Made by a program: the position numbers and the translations under genes. Under the pieces are notes generated by a model. The model did no database searches and was not told the origin of the DNA. It saw nothing but the letters and a program-made list of their open reading frames with translations. Positions 42,592-54,240 of a stretch of DNA of 64,000 nt are shown here, piece by piece (positions within the stretch are counted from its first letter, which is position 1; every line of letters begins with the position of its first letter). This DNA is from Rhodoferax sp. WC2427 (GTDB lineage Bacteria; Pseudomonadota; Gammaproteobacteria; Burkholderiales; Burkholderiaceae_C), in assembly GCF_040822085.1 (NCBI RefSeq), contig NZ_CP162006.1, forward strand, positions 2,294,001 through 2,358,000. The letters run 5' to 3'.

Positions 42592-43674
42592 TCACTGCGG
42601 TGCATGGTGGGCCAGGCCCGCCGCGTCGAACACATGCAGGCGCGCGCTGTCGATGCGCAGCGCCACGGCTTCACCGGGGGCCACGCCGCTGTCGCGGTGC
42701 GCCTCGGCCACCACGTTGCTGCCGCCGGCCAGGCCCACATGCACCAGGGTGCGGTCGCCCAGGCGCTCCACCACGTCCACGCGACCTGGTAGCTCGCCCT
42801 GCGGGTCCAGCGTGATGGATTCGGCGCGAACGCCCAGCGTCAGCGGGCCTGCAGGCACATCCGCATCCCGCAGCGCGGTCTGGAACACGCTGCCGTGGGC
42901 GATGCGCAGGCACAGCCGGCCGTCCTGCGGGGCTGCGCGCTCGGTGTCCAGGAAGTTCATGGCAGGCTGGCCGATGAAGCCCGCCACAAACCGGGTGGCC
43001 GGGCGGCGGTAGATGTCCATGGGCGCGCCGATCTGCTCGATACGGCCCTTGTTCATCACCACGATGCGGGTGGCCAGTGTCATGGCCTCTACCTGGTCGT
43101 GGGTGACAAACACCATGGTGGACTGCAGGCGCTGGTGCAGCCGCGCCAGCTCGACCCGGGTGCGGGTGCGCAGGGCGGCATCCAGGTTGGACAGCGGCTC
43201 GTCAAACAAGAACGCGCTGGGGTTTTTGACGATGGAGCGGCCAATCGCCACCCGCTGGCGCTGCCCGCCCGACAGTTGACCGGGCTTGCGCTGCAGCAGG
43301 GCATCCAGCTCCAGCATGCGGGCCGCATCGGTGATGCGCGTGGCGATGTCCGTCTCGGCCAGGCCGATGTTGCGCATGCCGAAAGCCATGTTGTCGTACA
43401 CGCTCATGTGCGGGTACAGCGCGTAGTGCTGGAACACCATGGCCACGCCGCGCTGGCCGGGCGGCAGGTCGGTCACGTCCTTGCTGTTGATGGTGATGCT
43501 GCCGCTGGTCACCGGCTCCAGCCCGGCCATCATGCGCAGCAGGGTGGATTTGCCGCAGCCCGAGGGGCCGAGGAACACCAGGAACTCGCCCTGCGCGATG
43601 TCCAGCGAAAGGTCGCTCATCACCACCACGTTGCCGTAGTGTTTACTGACCCGGTTCAGTTGAATGCCTGCCAC
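42592..43674 (-). CDS. ABC sugar transporter ATP-binding protein (UgpC/MsmK type)
   Basis: The 360-aa ATPase has Walker A GPSGCGKST (about 37-45), Q-loop VFQHYALYPHMSVYDNMAFG, signature LSGGQRQRVAIGRSIV, Walker B FLFDEPLSNLDAALR and H-loop VFVTHDQVEAMTLA. A C-terminal TOBE/OB regulatory domain starts near 235 and includes LTLGVRAESI. First gene of the arabinoside operon. Confidence 0.95.
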   Translation of the reverse strand: MAGIQLNRVSKHYGNVVVMSDLSLDIAQGEFLVFLGPSGCGKSTLLRMMAGLEPVTSGSITINSKDVTDLPPGQRGVAMVFQHYALYPHMSVYDNMAFGMRNIGLAETDIATRITDAARMLELDALLQRKPGQLSGGQRQRVAIGRSIVKNPSAFLFDEPLSNLDAALRTRTRVELARLHQRLQSTMVFVTHDQVEAMTLATRIVVMNKGRIEQIGAPMDIYRRPATRFVAGFIGQPAMNFLDTERAAPQDGRLCLRIAHGSVFQTALRDADVPAGPLTLGVRAESITLDPQGELPGRVDVVERLGDRTLVHVGLAGGSNVVAEAHRDSGVAPGEAVALRIDSARLHVFDAAGLAHHAPQ

Positions 43675-43767
43675 GTCTTGTCTCCTGTCCAGAATGTCCA
43701 GGACCTACGCGAGCCCCTCTGTGCGCCCGGCGGGCGACAAAGAGGGTGCTGCGCAAATCCCATTGTC

Positions 43768-43784
43768 TTTGGTATTATGAAAGA
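43768..43784. promoter_or_regulatory. Candidate GntR operator upstream of the arabinoside operon
   Basis: CTTTGGTATTATGAAAG has 6 of 8 base pairs symmetric around a central T and lies 93 bp upstream of the operon's first start codon. The length and spacing fit a FadR-type dimer site, but no second copy was found. Confidence 0.4.
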
Positions 43785-43865
43785 CGATTCTAGAAGGGCT
43801 TAGTTTGGACTGTCAACAAAGTTCGATGTTGCAGTGCAGCAAGCATTCGCATCAAATTTAAGGCA

Positions 43866-43915
43866 TAAAAAAAGCTGCCTGCGCTTATCAGATAAGCACA
43901 GGCAGCTATTCATTT
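43866..43915 (+). repeat. Dispersed palindromic element forming a terminator
   Basis: This copy (aaaaaaagctgcctgcgctt followed by atcagataagcacaggcagc) retains both arms and is also the terminator of the aminotransferase gene. Confidence 0.8.
43867..43907 (-). terminator. Rho-independent terminator of the aminotransferase gene
   Basis: On the minus strand a stem of about 16 bp (agctgcctgtgcttat / ataagcgcaggcagct) with a three-base loop is followed by TTTTTTT. It begins 43 bp after the stop of the gene ending at 43950. Confidence 0.88.
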
Positions 43916-43949
43916 GGGAGCATTTCTGCCCCCGGACTCGCAGGGGCGC

Positions 43950-45146
43950 TTAGACCACCTTGGCGATCGACGCGCAGACGTAGTCGATGTTCTTGCTGTT
44001 CAGCGCGGCCACGCACATGCGGCCGGTGTCGGTGCCGTACACGCCGAACTCCTCGCGCAGGCGCACCATCTGGTCCTTGCTCAGGCCGGAGTAGCTGAAC
44101 ATGCCGATCTGCTGGGTGATGAACGACATGTCCTGCTTCACGCCAGCAGCCTTCAGGCCATCCACCAGCTTTTGGCGCATGGCCTTGATGCGCACGCGCA
44201 TCTCGCCCAACTCTTGTTCCCACTGGGCGCGCAGCTCAGGGGTGTTGAGCACCGTGGCCACCACGGTCGCGCCGTGGATCTGCGGGTTGCTGTAGTTGGT
44301 GCGGATGCAGATCTTGAGCTGGCTCAGCACGCGGCTGGCTTCTTCCTTGGATTCGCACAGCACCGTCAAGGCACCCACGCGTTCGCCGTACAGGCTGAAG
44401 CTCTTGCTGAACGAGGTGGACACAAAAAAGCTCAGGCCGGCGGCCACAAACTTGCCAATAACGGCGCCGTCTTCTTTGATGCCATAGCCAAAGCCCTGGT
44501 AGGCCATGTCCAGGAAAGGGGTCAGATTGCGGGCCTTGACGACCTCGACCACCTGGTCCCACTGGGCGGCGGTGATGTCGTAACCCGTGGGGTTGTGGCA
44601 GCAGGCGTGCAGGACCACGATGGTGCCTGCTGCGGCGGCGTTCAACGAAGCCAGCATGCCGTCAAAGTTCACGCCGCGGGCGGCCGCGTCGTAGTAGGTG
44701 TAGCTTTCGACCTCGAAACCAGCGTTCTGGAACAGGGCGCGGTGGTTTTCCCAGCTAGGGTCGCTGATCATGACCTTGGCGTTGGGGCTGAGCTTCTTCA
44801 AGAAGTCGGCGCCAATCTTCAGGCCGCCGGTGCCGCCAATGCCTTGCACGGTAACCGCGCGGCCGGAGGTGACGGGTTCGGAATCGGCACCAAACACCAG
44901 GCCCTTGACGGCCGAGTCGTAGGCCGCCACGCCGTCGATCGGCAGGTAGCCGCGTGGCTTGGGCGCATCGGTCATTTGCTTTTCTACGGTTTGCACGCAG
45001 GCCAGCAGGGGCAGTTTGCCGTTGTCGTCGAAGTACACGCCCACGCCCAGGTTGACCTTGTTGGGGTTGGTGTCGGCATTGAATTGCTCGTTCAGGCCCA
45101 GAATCGGGTCGCGCGGTGCCATTTCGACGGCGGTAAACAGTGACAT
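43950..45146 (-). CDS. Aspartate/aromatic aminotransferase (TyrB/AspC type)
   Basis: The 398-aa class I PLP enzyme starts MSLFTAVEMAPRDPILGLNE and has HACCHNPTGYD (PLP-contacting Asn), LDMAYQGFGYG and the PLP-lysine motif FSKSFSLYGERVG. The C-terminal GMFSYSGL and GRMCVAALN are typical of the AspC/TyrB group, but aspartate versus aromatic preference cannot be separated by eye. An AAGGA site precedes the ATG; the frame extends upstream without a good start. It is a single gene with its own terminator. Confidence 0.94.
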   Translation of the reverse strand: MSLFTAVEMAPRDPILGLNEQFNADTNPNKVNLGVGVYFDDNGKLPLLACVQTVEKQMTDAPKPRGYLPIDGVAAYDSAVKGLVFGADSEPVTSGRAVTVQGIGGTGGLKIGADFLKKLSPNAKVMISDPSWENHRALFQNAGFEVESYTYYDAAARGVNFDGMLASLNAAAAGTIVVLHACCHNPTGYDITAAQWDQVVEVVKARNLTPFLDMAYQGFGYGIKEDGAVIGKFVAAGLSFFVSTSFSKSFSLYGERVGALTVLCESKEEASRVLSQLKICIRTNYSNPQIHGATVVATVLNTPELRAQWEQELGEMRVRIKAMRQKLVDGLKAAGVKQDMSFITQQIGMFSYSGLSKDQMVRLREEFGVYGTDTGRMCVAALNSKNIDYVCASIAKVV

Positions 45147-45255
45147 GGAAAAATCCTTTGGGGGGTTGTCAATAGCGGCTTGCCCGCTGAGAAGGGGCAA
45201 CCGCGAATTTTAGCCGCCGCCACGCACGCCTCCGCAGACCCTTCTGCTGGGCACT

Positions 45256-45308
45256 ACGCTTTTAATAGCTTCTTACGCTGATTTAATAAGCGCTAGAGCC
45301 CGATTTTA
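45256..45308 (+). repeat. Dispersed palindromic element, intergenic
   Basis: The sequence acgcttttaatagcttctta followed by cgctgatttaataagcgctag lies downstream of ppk2 and upstream of the aminotransferase gene. Confidence 0.7.
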
Positions 45309-45352
45309 TGTATATTTTTGGGGCGGTGAGGCCACCGCCCGTCTTGTGGGGT

Positions 45353-46528
45353 TCACAGCACGGCGGCTGGCTTCTCCCCGCGTTCGTAGACCACATGGGC
45401 CCGGCCCACAATCAGCGTGTCCAATTTACCCACCTGCCCCAGGTCCTTGCTGGTGGAGGGCAGCTTGTGGAGCACGTAGCGCATGGCGTTGAGCCGTGCC
45501 CGCTTTTTGCAGTCGCTCTTGATGACGGTCCACGGTGCCTCGGCGGTATCGGTCTCAAAGAACATGCCTTCCTTGGCTCGGGTGTAGTCGTCCCACTTGT
45601 CCAGGGATGCCAGGTCGATGGGGCTGAGCTTCCACTGCTTGAGGGGGTGCGATTCACGCTCCTTGAACCGGCGGCGCTGCTCCTTGCGGCTCACCGAGAA
45701 CCAGAACTTGATCAGGTGCACGCCGCTGCGCACCAGGTGCCGCTCGAATTCGGGGGCCTGGCGCATGAATTCGGCGTACTCCGCGTCGGTGCAAAAGCCC
45801 ATCACCCGCTCCACCCCGGCCCGGTTGTACCAGGAGCGGTCGAACATCACGATTTCGCCGACAGAGGGCAGGTGCTGCACATAGCGCTGGAAGTACCACT
45901 GGCCCCGCTCCAGTTCGGTGGGTTTTTCCAGGGCTACGACCCGCGCGCCCCGGGGGTTGAGGTGCTCCATGAACCGCTTGATGGCGCCGCCTTTGCCGGC
46001 CGCGTCGCGCCCCTCGAACAGGATCACCACGCGCTGCTTGGATTCCTTGACCCAGGCCTGCAGCTTGAGCAGTTCGACCTGCAGGCGGAACTTTTCTTTC
46101 TCGTAGGTGCTGCGGCGCATCAGGTGGCGGTACGGGTAGCCGCCTTCGCGCCAGTCGTCGGACAGGATGTCGTCTGGGTGCAGGCGCCCGCTGGCAGGGG
46201 GTGCCCCATCCTCCAGCGCCTTTTTCAAGGCCAGGCGGTCATCGTCCGATGCGCCTTCGATCAAGGCGCGCAGCGCAGCGGCCCGGTCGCCCGCTACGGC
46301 CCCGCCAGTGCCTTCGATGACCGACAACACCGCCGCCAACTGTTTGCCTTGTGCGGCCAGCACCGCTTCGCTGGACACCTCTTCGGCCAGCGGCAGCAGC
46401 GCCGTGGAGTCGACCGTGTCGCCCTGCGCCACCGTGCGTTGCACCGACCGGGCACCCCGCGCAGCGGCTGCACGCTTGGGCGCTGGCTTGGATTTTTTGG
46501 GTCCGGTTGACGGGCTCGCTGCAGCCAT
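45353..46528 (-). CDS. ppk2: Polyphosphate kinase 2 family protein
   Basis: The 391-aa protein has a basic, Ala/Lys-rich N-terminal extension (about 1-110) and a PPK2 core: Walker A LFEGRDAAGKGGAIKR, then ALEKPTELERGQWYFQRYVQ, and Walker B FDRSWYNRAGVERVMGFC. Such enzymes phosphorylate ADP or GDP (or AMP in other classes) with polyphosphate. The single-domain form with this extension resembles PPK2 class I, but class cannot be settled by eye. A GGAGA site precedes ATG 46528. It is divergent from uvrB. Confidence 0.93.
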   Translation of the reverse strand: MAAASPSTGPKKSKPAPKRAAAARGARSVQRTVAQGDTVDSTALLPLAEEVSSEAVLAAQGKQLAAVLSVIEGTGGAVAGDRAAALRALIEGASDDDRLALKKALEDGAPPASGRLHPDDILSDDWREGGYPYRHLMRRSTYEKEKFRLQVELLKLQAWVKESKQRVVILFEGRDAAGKGGAIKRFMEHLNPRGARVVALEKPTELERGQWYFQRYVQHLPSVGEIVMFDRSWYNRAGVERVMGFCTDAEYAEFMRQAPEFERHLVRSGVHLIKFWFSVSRKEQRRRFKERESHPLKQWKLSPIDLASLDKWDDYTRAKEGMFFETDTAEAPWTVIKSDCKKRARLNAMRYVLHKLPSTSKDLGQVGKLDTLIVGRAHVVYERGEKPAAVL

Positions 46529-46730
46529 AGGCTAGTCTCCAATGGGTATTCCAGGGCTTATGCACCGCGCAATCCCCGGACCACACCAGTTTGCAGGCTC
46601 CCCGCCTGCATGGATTTGACCCATGTCAATGGTTTGGTGGCAATCCCGGTGAATTTTGGGCGCTGTATACCGGGCCAATCCCCACCGTGGTGCTGCTGGC
46701 CGCAGACCCACGGGAGCTAAGTGGATACCC

Positions 46731-46747
46731 CACTGTCCTATACAGTG
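46731..46747. promoter_or_regulatory. Perfect palindrome in the uvrB upstream region
   Basis: CACTGT-cctat-ACAGTG has 6-bp perfect arms and encloses TATACAG, a possible -10 element. The halves CTGT/ACAG are those of a LexA box, but the spacer is 5 rather than the usual 8 bases, so LexA binding is uncertain. It is 68 bp upstream of the uvrB start. Confidence 0.4.
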
Positions 46748-46814
46748 TCGGGTTTTCCGTCGGTATCCAGCCGATGGTTCTGCTGGTGTTTCTGCCGCTT
46801 TGGAATCTGCGCCC

Positions 46815-48923
<2,109 letters not shown>

Positions 48924-48982
48924 TCGTTCTAAAATAAGACCGGTCAGTATGCTTACCCGACGAATTCGATAGGCTTCTTTGC

Positions 48983-48988
48983 TATAAT
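48983..48988 (+). promoter_or_regulatory. -10 box of the isc operon promoter
   Basis: TATAAT within tttgctataatggc lies about 190 bp upstream of iscR. The -35 region is not canonical, as expected for a regulated promoter. No clear IscR type 1 site was recognised. Confidence 0.6.
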
Positions 48989-48994
48989 GGCATC

Positions 48995-49175
48995 TGTCAA
49001 TAAATAAAAACCAGAAGTTGAGGGTGGCTACCGTGACTTAAACACGGAAGCACGCTGGAGGAAGCGGAAGTAAGACTGGCTCAACCCGGTCTTGGTTCCA
49101 TGTTTAACCCCAGTACTGCCTACAAGAGGCGCGCGGCCACCGTGCGCCCCAAGGCCATGTAAACAGGAGCTTGCG
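48995..49175 (+). ncRNA. Structured 5' leader of the isc operon
   Basis: The untranslated leader is about 180 nt. Several stems can be drawn: CCGTG (49031-49035) with CACGG (49043-49047); GTTGAG (49017-49022) with CTCAAC (49080-49085); AAGACTGG (49072-49079) with CCGGTCTT (49086-49093). The second and third overlap and exclude each other, and TTAAACACGG (49038-49047) could instead pair with CCATGTTTAA (49098-49107). Competing stems suggest a regulatory leader or an sRNA, but no known class was recognised. Confidence 0.45.
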
Positions 49176-49712
49176 ATGCGACTCACCACTAAAGGCCGTT
49201 TTGCGGTCACCGCCATGATTGATCTGGCCCTGCGCCAGAACAATGGCCCCGTCACGCTCGCGGCCATCAGCCAACGGCAACAAATCTCTCTCTCGTACCT
49301 GGAGCAACTGTTCGGCAAACTGCGCCGCCACGAGCTGGTCGAGTCCACCCGCGGCCCTGGCGGCGGCTACACCCTGGGCCGCAAAGCCGCCGACATCACC
49401 GTGGCCGACATCATTGTGTCGGTCGATGAGCCGATGGACGCGACCCAGTGCGGCGGCAAGGAAAACTGTTTGGGCGAAGCTGGCCGCTGCATGACGCACG
49501 ACCTGTGGGCCTCGCTGAACACCCGCATGGTGGAGTTTCTGGACTCGGTGAGCCTGCAAAAACTGGTGGACGAGCAACTCGCCAAGGGCGTGCAGATCGA
49601 AAGCAAGCCCATGGTCAAGCGCGCCATCTCCAGCATGCCGGTCGTCAAGCCCATGCGCATCACCGGACCGAATTCGGTGTTTGCCCTTGGCAACGTGTTT
49701 GCCAAGTCGTAA
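49176..49712 (+). CDS. iscR: Fe-S cluster assembly transcriptional regulator IscR
   Basis: The 178-aa Rrf2-family regulator starts MRLTTKGRFAVTAMIDLALR, has the winged HTH SYLEQLFGKLRRHELVESTR and the three cluster-ligating cysteines in CGGKENCLGEAGRCMTHDLW (about 92, 98 and 104), with the fourth-ligand His after them. It senses Fe-S status and represses the operon it heads. ATG 49176 has an AGGAG site; the frame's upstream part lies in the leader. Confidence 0.97.
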   Translation: MRLTTKGRFAVTAMIDLALRQNNGPVTLAAISQRQQISLSYLEQLFGKLRRHELVESTRGPGGGYTLGRKAADITVADIIVSVDEPMDATQCGGKENCLGEAGRCMTHDLWASLNTRMVEFLDSVSLQKLVDEQLAKGVQIESKPMVKRAISSMPVVKPMRITGPNSVFALGNVFAKS

Positions 49713-49798
49713 CGCCAGCAACGTGTTTGCCAGATTCTGATTTTTTAACAGTGCTTTTTTAAAGCCAGCCTTTACCGATCTTCTTCGAGAGCTAGCCA

Positions 49799-51016
49799 AT
49801 GGACACCCCACACTTCCCGATTTACATGGACTACAGCGCCACCAACCCCTGCGATGAGCGGGTGGTGGATGCCATGATTCCCTGGTTGCGCGAACACTTC
49901 GGCAACCCCGCGTCGCGCAGCCATGCATGGGGCTGGGAGGCGGAAGCCGCGGTGGAAAAAGCCCGCGAACAGGTGGCGGCCCTGATCGGTGCCGACCCGC
50001 GCGAAATCGTCTGGACCTCGGGTGCCACCGAATCCAACAACCTGGCGCTCAAGGGTGCCGCGCATTTCTACAAGACCAAGGGCAAGCACATCATCACGGT
50101 CAAGACCGAGCACAAAGCCGTGCTCGATACCTGCCGCGAACTAGAGCGCCAGGGTTTTGAAGTGACCTACCTGGACGTGCAGGCCGATGGCCTGGTCGAT
50201 CTGGAAGCCTTCAAGGCGGCCATCCGCCCCGACACCATCCTGGCCAGCGTGATGTTCGTGAACAACGAAATCGGTGTCATTCAGGACATCGCCGCCATCG
50301 GTGCCATCTGCCGCGAAAAGGGTGTGATCTTCCACTCCGACGCAGCCCAGGCCACCGGCCGCGTTGAATTCGATCTGTCGAAAATGCCCGTCGATCTGAT
50401 GAGCCTGACCTCGCACAAGACCTACGGCCCCAAAGGCATTGGCGCGCTGTTTGTCCGCCGCAAGCCGCGCATTCGCCTGGAAGCGCAAATGCACGGCGGT
50501 GGCCACGAGCGCGGCATGCGTTCCGGCACCTTGCCCACGCACCAGATTGTGGGCATGGGCGAGGCGTATCGCATTGCCAAGGAAGAAATGGGCGCGGAAA
50601 ACATCCGCATCCAGGCCTTGCACGACCGCATGCTGGCAGGCCTGAAGGGCATCGAGCAGGTCTTCATCAATGGCCACGAGACGCAGCGCGTGCCGCACAA
50701 CTTGAACATGAGCTTCAACTACGTCGAGGGCGAGTCGCTGATCATGGGCATCAAGGGCTTGGCAGTGTCCAGCGGTTCGGCCTGCACATCGGCCAGCCTG
50801 GAACCCAGCTACGTATTGCGCGCCCTGGGCCGCAGCGACGAGCTGGCCCACAGCAGCCTGCGCATGACCATTGGCCGCTGGACCACCGAGGCCGACATCG
50901 ACTACGCGGTCGATACCATCAAAACCAATGTGGCCAAGTTGCGCGACCTGAGCCCTTTGTGGGAAATGTACCAAGATGGCATCGACATCAGCACCATCCA
51001 ATGGTCTGCGCATTGA
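49799..51016 (+). CDS. iscS: Cysteine desulfurase IscS
   Basis: The 405-aa PLP enzyme mobilises sulfur from cysteine for IscU. Typical segments are [34 protein letters not shown], the PLP-lysine [16 protein letters not shown] and the mobile loop with the catalytic Cys in [17 protein letters not shown]. Length matches IscS (about 404 aa). It is the second gene of the operon, 86 bp after iscR. Confidence 0.98.
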   Translation: MDTPHFPIYMDYSATNPCDERVVDAMIPWLREHFGNPASRSHAWGWEAEAAVEKAREQVAALIGADPREIVWTSGATESNNLALKGAAHFYKTKGKHIITVKTEHKAVLDTCRELERQGFEVTYLDVQADGLVDLEAFKAAIRPDTILASVMFVNNEIGVIQDIAAIGAICREKGVIFHSDAAQATGRVEFDLSKMPVDLMSLTSHKTYGPKGIGALFVRRKPRIRLEAQMHGGGHERGMRSGTLPTHQIVGMGEAYRIAKEEMGAENIRIQALHDRMLAGLKGIEQVFINGHETQRVPHNLNMSFNYVEGESLIMGIKGLAVSSGSACTSASLEPSYVLRALGRSDELAHSSLRMTIGRWTTEADIDYAVDTIKTNVAKLRDLSPLWEMYQDGIDISTIQWSAH

Positions 51017-51039
51017 TCTGAACTGAAGAGGTAAACAAA

Positions 51040-51444
51040 ATGGCATACAGCGAAAAAGTGGTAGACCACTATGAAAACCCCCGCAACGTCGGCTCGTTTG
51101 AAAAAGGCGACGACAGCGTAGGGACCGGCATGGTCGGCGCACCGGCGTGCGGCGACGTGATGAAGCTGCAGATCAAGGTCAACCCGGTCACCGGCGTGAT
51201 CGAAGACGCGCGCTTCAAGACCTACGGCTGCGGCTCGGCCATCGCGTCCAGCTCGCTGGTCACCGAATGGGTCAAGGGCAAAACCCTGGACGAAGCAGCG
51301 GCCTTGAAAAACAGCCAGATCGCCGAAGAACTGGCGCTGCCCCCGGTCAAGATCCATTGCTCCATCCTGGCCGAAGACGCCATCAAGGCCGCGGTCAGCG
51401 ACTACAAGCAAAAACACGCTGCGGCGGCTGCCCAGGTCCACTGA
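51040..51444 (+). CDS. iscU: Fe-S cluster scaffold protein IscU
   Basis: The 134-aa scaffold has the three conserved cysteines at 37 (APACGD), 64 (YGCGSA) and 107, and the HscA-recognition motif LPPVKIHCS. Clusters are built here from IscS sulfur and released by HscA/HscB. An aagaggt site precedes the ATG. A short Ala-rich tail ends the protein. Confidence 0.98.
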   Translation: MAYSEKVVDHYENPRNVGSFEKGDDSVGTGMVGAPACGDVMKLQIKVNPVTGVIEDARFKTYGCGSAIASSSLVTEWVKGKTLDEAAALKNSQIAEELALPPVKIHCSILAEDAIKAAVSDYKQKHAAAAAQVH

Positions 51445-51446
51445 AC

Positions 51447-51770
51447 ATGGCTGTCACGCTGACTGAGGCCGCTGCCCGGCATGTCACCCGCTACCTGGCC
51501 AAACGCGGCAAGGGCGTGGGCGTGCGCCTGGGTGTCAAGACCACGGGTTGCTCGGGCCTGGCCTACAAGCTGGAGTACGTAGACGAATTCGCCCCCGAAG
51601 ACGTGATTTTCGAAGGCCATGGCGTCAAGGTGCTGGTTGATCCGAAAAGCCTGGCCTACATCGACGGCACGCAGCTCGACTTTGTGCGCGAGGGCCTGAA
51701 CGAGGGCTTCAAGTTCGAGAACCCGAACGAGCGTGACAAATGTGGCTGCGGAGAGAGCTTTCGCATCTAG
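51447..51770 (+). CDS. iscA: A-type Fe-S carrier protein IscA
   Basis: The 107-aa protein has the A-type carrier motif [13 protein letters not shown] (first Cys) and the C-terminal CGCGESFRI pair. It accepts and delivers clusters to apo-targets. It starts two bases after the iscU stop. Confidence 0.97.
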   Translation: MAVTLTEAAARHVTRYLAKRGKGVGVRLGVKTTGCSGLAYKLEYVDEFAPEDVIFEGHGVKVLVDPKSLAYIDGTQLDFVREGLNEGFKFENPNERDKCGCGESFRI

Positions 51771-51832
51771 GCTTTTTGCACCCGCCACCAACCGCCCGAG
51801 CCCCGTGCCGCGGCGGTTTTTTCTTGGTAGCC

Positions 51833-52345
51833 ATGAACCTCCAATCCAACGACTTCGCGCTGTTTGACATCCCCGTGCAGTTCACGCAAGACCACACCGC
51901 CATGCAGACCCGCTGGCAGGCCTTGCAGCGCGAGGCGCATCCCGACCGCTTTGCCGCCCAGGCCGGTGCGGCGCAGCGCCTGGCCATGCAGTGGTCGGTG
52001 CGCATCAACGAAGCCTGGGCGCGGCTGAAAGACCCGCTCAAGCGTGCCGCCTACCTGTGCGAGCTCCATGGCGCACCCATCCAGGCCGAGAACAACACCG
52101 CCATGCCCGGCGCGTTTTTGGTGCAGCAGATGGAGTGGCGCGAGGCCCTGGACGATGCCCACAGCCCCGCCGCACTGGAGGCGCTGAACACCGAGGTGCT
52201 GCAAGCCCGCCGCGATGGCCTGGCCGCATGCGCCCGCTTGTTGGACGAAGCCCACGATTACGCCGCTGCCGCCCAGCAGGTGCGTGCGCTGATGTTCATC
52301 GAGCGCTTTGCCCGCGACGTGGACGATGCTATCGACCGCCTGTAA
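51833..52345 (+). CDS. hscB: Co-chaperone HscB (J-protein)
   Basis: The 170-aa protein has an N-terminal J domain with the HPD motif (QREAHPDRFA) and a C-terminal helical IscU-binding domain. It stimulates HscA ATPase and delivers IscU. ATG 51833 gives the usual start MNLQSNDFALFDIP; the frame extends upstream without a better start. Confidence 0.96.
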   Translation: MNLQSNDFALFDIPVQFTQDHTAMQTRWQALQREAHPDRFAAQAGAAQRLAMQWSVRINEAWARLKDPLKRAAYLCELHGAPIQAENNTAMPGAFLVQQMEWREALDDAHSPAALEALNTEVLQARRDGLAACARLLDEAHDYAAAAQQVRALMFIERFARDVDDAIDRL

Positions 52346-52373
52346 CAATTGACGACCCACTAACCATTTCCCC

Positions 52374-54239
52374 ATGGCGCTCCTCCAAATCTCCGAACCC
52401 GGCCAGTCGCCCGACCCGCACCAGCGCCGCCATGCCGTCGGCATCGACCTCGGCACCACCCATTCGCTGGTAGCCACCGTGCGCAGCGGCGAAGCCGTGT
52501 GCCTGCCCGACGACCAGGGCCGGGTGATCCTGCCCAGCGTGGTGCGCTACCTGCCGGGCGACAAACGCCAGATCGGCCATGACGCACTGGCCGCCCAGGC
52601 CAGCGACCCTGAAAACACCATCGCCTCGGTGAAGCGCTTCATGGGCCGCGGCCTGGCCGACATCGCCCAGCGCGAAAAGCTGCCCTACGTGTTCATCGAC
52701 AAGCCCGGCATGGTGGGCTTGCAGACGGCGCACGGTGAGAAATCGCCGGTCGAAGTCAGCGCCGAGATCCTGGCCACCCTGCGTTTCCGCGCCGAAGACA
52801 GCTTTCTGGACGACGTATACGGTGCCGTCATTACCGTGCCCGCCTACTTTGACGATGCCCAGCGCCAAGCCACCAAGGACGCGGCGCAACTGGCCGGGCT
52901 GAACGTGCTGCGCCTGATCAACGAGCCCACGGCCGCGGCCATCGCCTACGGGCTGGACAACGGCAGCGAAGGCATTTACGCGGTGTACGACCTGGGCGGC
53001 GGCACCTTCGACATCAGCATCCTGCGCCTGAGCCAGGGTGTGTTCGAAGTGATTGCCACTGGCGGCGACGCAGCCCTGGGCGGCGACGACTACGACCGCG
53101 CCCTGGCCGACTGGGTGCTGGCCCAGACTGGCCAGCAGGCCGTTACCGCATCCGACAAAGTGGCCTTGAACGCCGCAGCCCGCGCCTGCAAGGAAGCACT
53201 GTCTGCTACAGATTTAGTAGCTTTTCACGCTGATGTATCGGGCGTGAGCGTGCAATTAGACGTAAAGAAATCCGACTTTGAGGCCGCCACGGCCCATCTG
53301 ACCGCCCGCACCATGGCCGCCGTGCGCAAGGCGCTGCGCGATGCCAAGCTGAGCGTCGACGAAGTGCAGGGCACGGTGATGGTGGGCGGCTCTACCCGCA
53401 TGCCGCAGATCCAGCGCGCCGTAGCCGACTACTTTGGCCGCGCGCCGCTCACCAACCTGAACCCCGACGAAGTCGTTGCCCTGGGTGCTGCCATCCAGGC
53501 CAACCAGCTGGCGGGCAACCGGTCGGCCGATGGGGCAGGGGACTTGCTGCTGTTGGACGTGATTCCTCTGTCGCTGGGCATCGAGACCATGGGCGGCCTG
53601 GTCGAGCGCATCGTGCCGCGCAACCAGACCATCCCCACGGCGATGGCGCAAGATTTCACCACCTACCAGGACGGCCAGACCGCGTTGGCCTTGCATGTGG
53701 TGCAGGGTGAGCGCGACCTGGTGGCCGACTGCCGCAGCCTGGCCCGCTTCGAGCTGCGCGGCATTCCGCCCATGGCGGCTGGCGCGGCGCGCATCCGCGT
53801 GACCTTCACCGTGGATGCCGACGGCCTGCTCAGCGTGGCTGCGAAAGAGCAGGGCAGTGGCGTGGAAGCGCAGATCACCGTCAAGCCCAGCTATGGCCTG
53901 AGCGACGAACAAATTGCCCAGATGCTGCAAGACAGCTTCCACACCGCCGCGCAAGACATGCAGGCCCGCGCCCTGGTCGAAGCCCGCGTGGATGCCGACC
54001 GCATGCTGCTGGCCACCCAGAGCGCGCTGGCCGCCGATGGCGATTTGCTGTCAAGGGACGAACTTGCCACCATCGAGGCGCTGCGGGCCGAGCTGGTCCA
54101 GGCCAAGCTGCTCACCGATGCCAAACAGGTCGAAGCCGCCACCAAACAACTCGCCGACGGCACCGAAGCCTTCGCCGCCGCCCGCATGAACCGGGGCATC
54201 CAGCACGCCCTGTCCGGCAAGAACATTGAAAGTATTTGA
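52374..54239 (+). CDS. hscA: Fe-S assembly Hsp70 chaperone HscA
   Basis: The 621-aa Hsp70 has [20 protein letters not shown] (phosphate loop 1), [15 protein letters not shown] (phosphate 2) and [14 protein letters not shown] in the ATPase domain, then a peptide-binding domain from about 390 ([14 protein letters not shown]). It acts on IscU's LPPVK motif. Residues about 278-291 ([14 protein letters not shown]) are encoded by a dispersed element in frame, in a peripheral part of the nucleotide-binding domain. Length is normal. Confidence 0.97.
   Translation: MALLQISEPGQSPDPHQRRHAVGIDLGTTHSLVATVRSGEAVCLPDDQGRVILPSVVRYLPGDKRQIGHDALAAQASDPENTIASVKRFMGRGLADIAQREKLPYVFIDKPGMVGLQTAHGEKSPVEVSAEILATLRFRAEDSFLDDVYGAVITVPAYFDDAQRQATKDAAQLAGLNVLRLINEPTAAAIAYGLDNGSEGIYAVYDLGGGTFDISILRLSQGVFEVIATGGDAALGGDDYDRALADWVLAQTGQQAVTASDKVALNAAARACKEALSATDLVAFHADVSGVSVQLDVKKSDFEAATAHLTARTMAAVRKALRDAKLSVDEVQGTVMVGGSTRMPQIQRAVADYFGRAPLTNLNPDEVVALGAAIQANQLAGNRSADGAGDLLLLDVIPLSLGIETMGGLVERIVPRNQTIPTAMAQDFTTYQDGQTALALHVVQGERDLVADCRSLARFELRGIPPMAAGAARIRVTFTVDADGLLSVAAKEQGSGVEAQITVKPSYGLSDEQIAQMLQDSFHTAAQDMQARALVEARVDADRMLLATQSALAADGDLLSRDELATIEALRAELVQAKLLTDAKQVEAATKQLADGTEAFAAARMNRGIQHALSGKNIESI
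53204..53246 (+). repeat. Dispersed palindromic element translated inside hscA
   Basis: The sequence gctacagatttagtagcttt followed by tcacgctgatgtatc is read in the sense direction, giving [12 protein letters not shown]. The right arm is degenerate. Confidence 0.7.
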
Positions 54240-54240
54240 C

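Noticed and set aside
46731-46747. Standard LexA (SOS) box upstream of uvrB
   Set aside because: The halves match but the spacer is 5 bases instead of 8, so it is not called as an SOS box; it is kept only as an unexplained palindrome.
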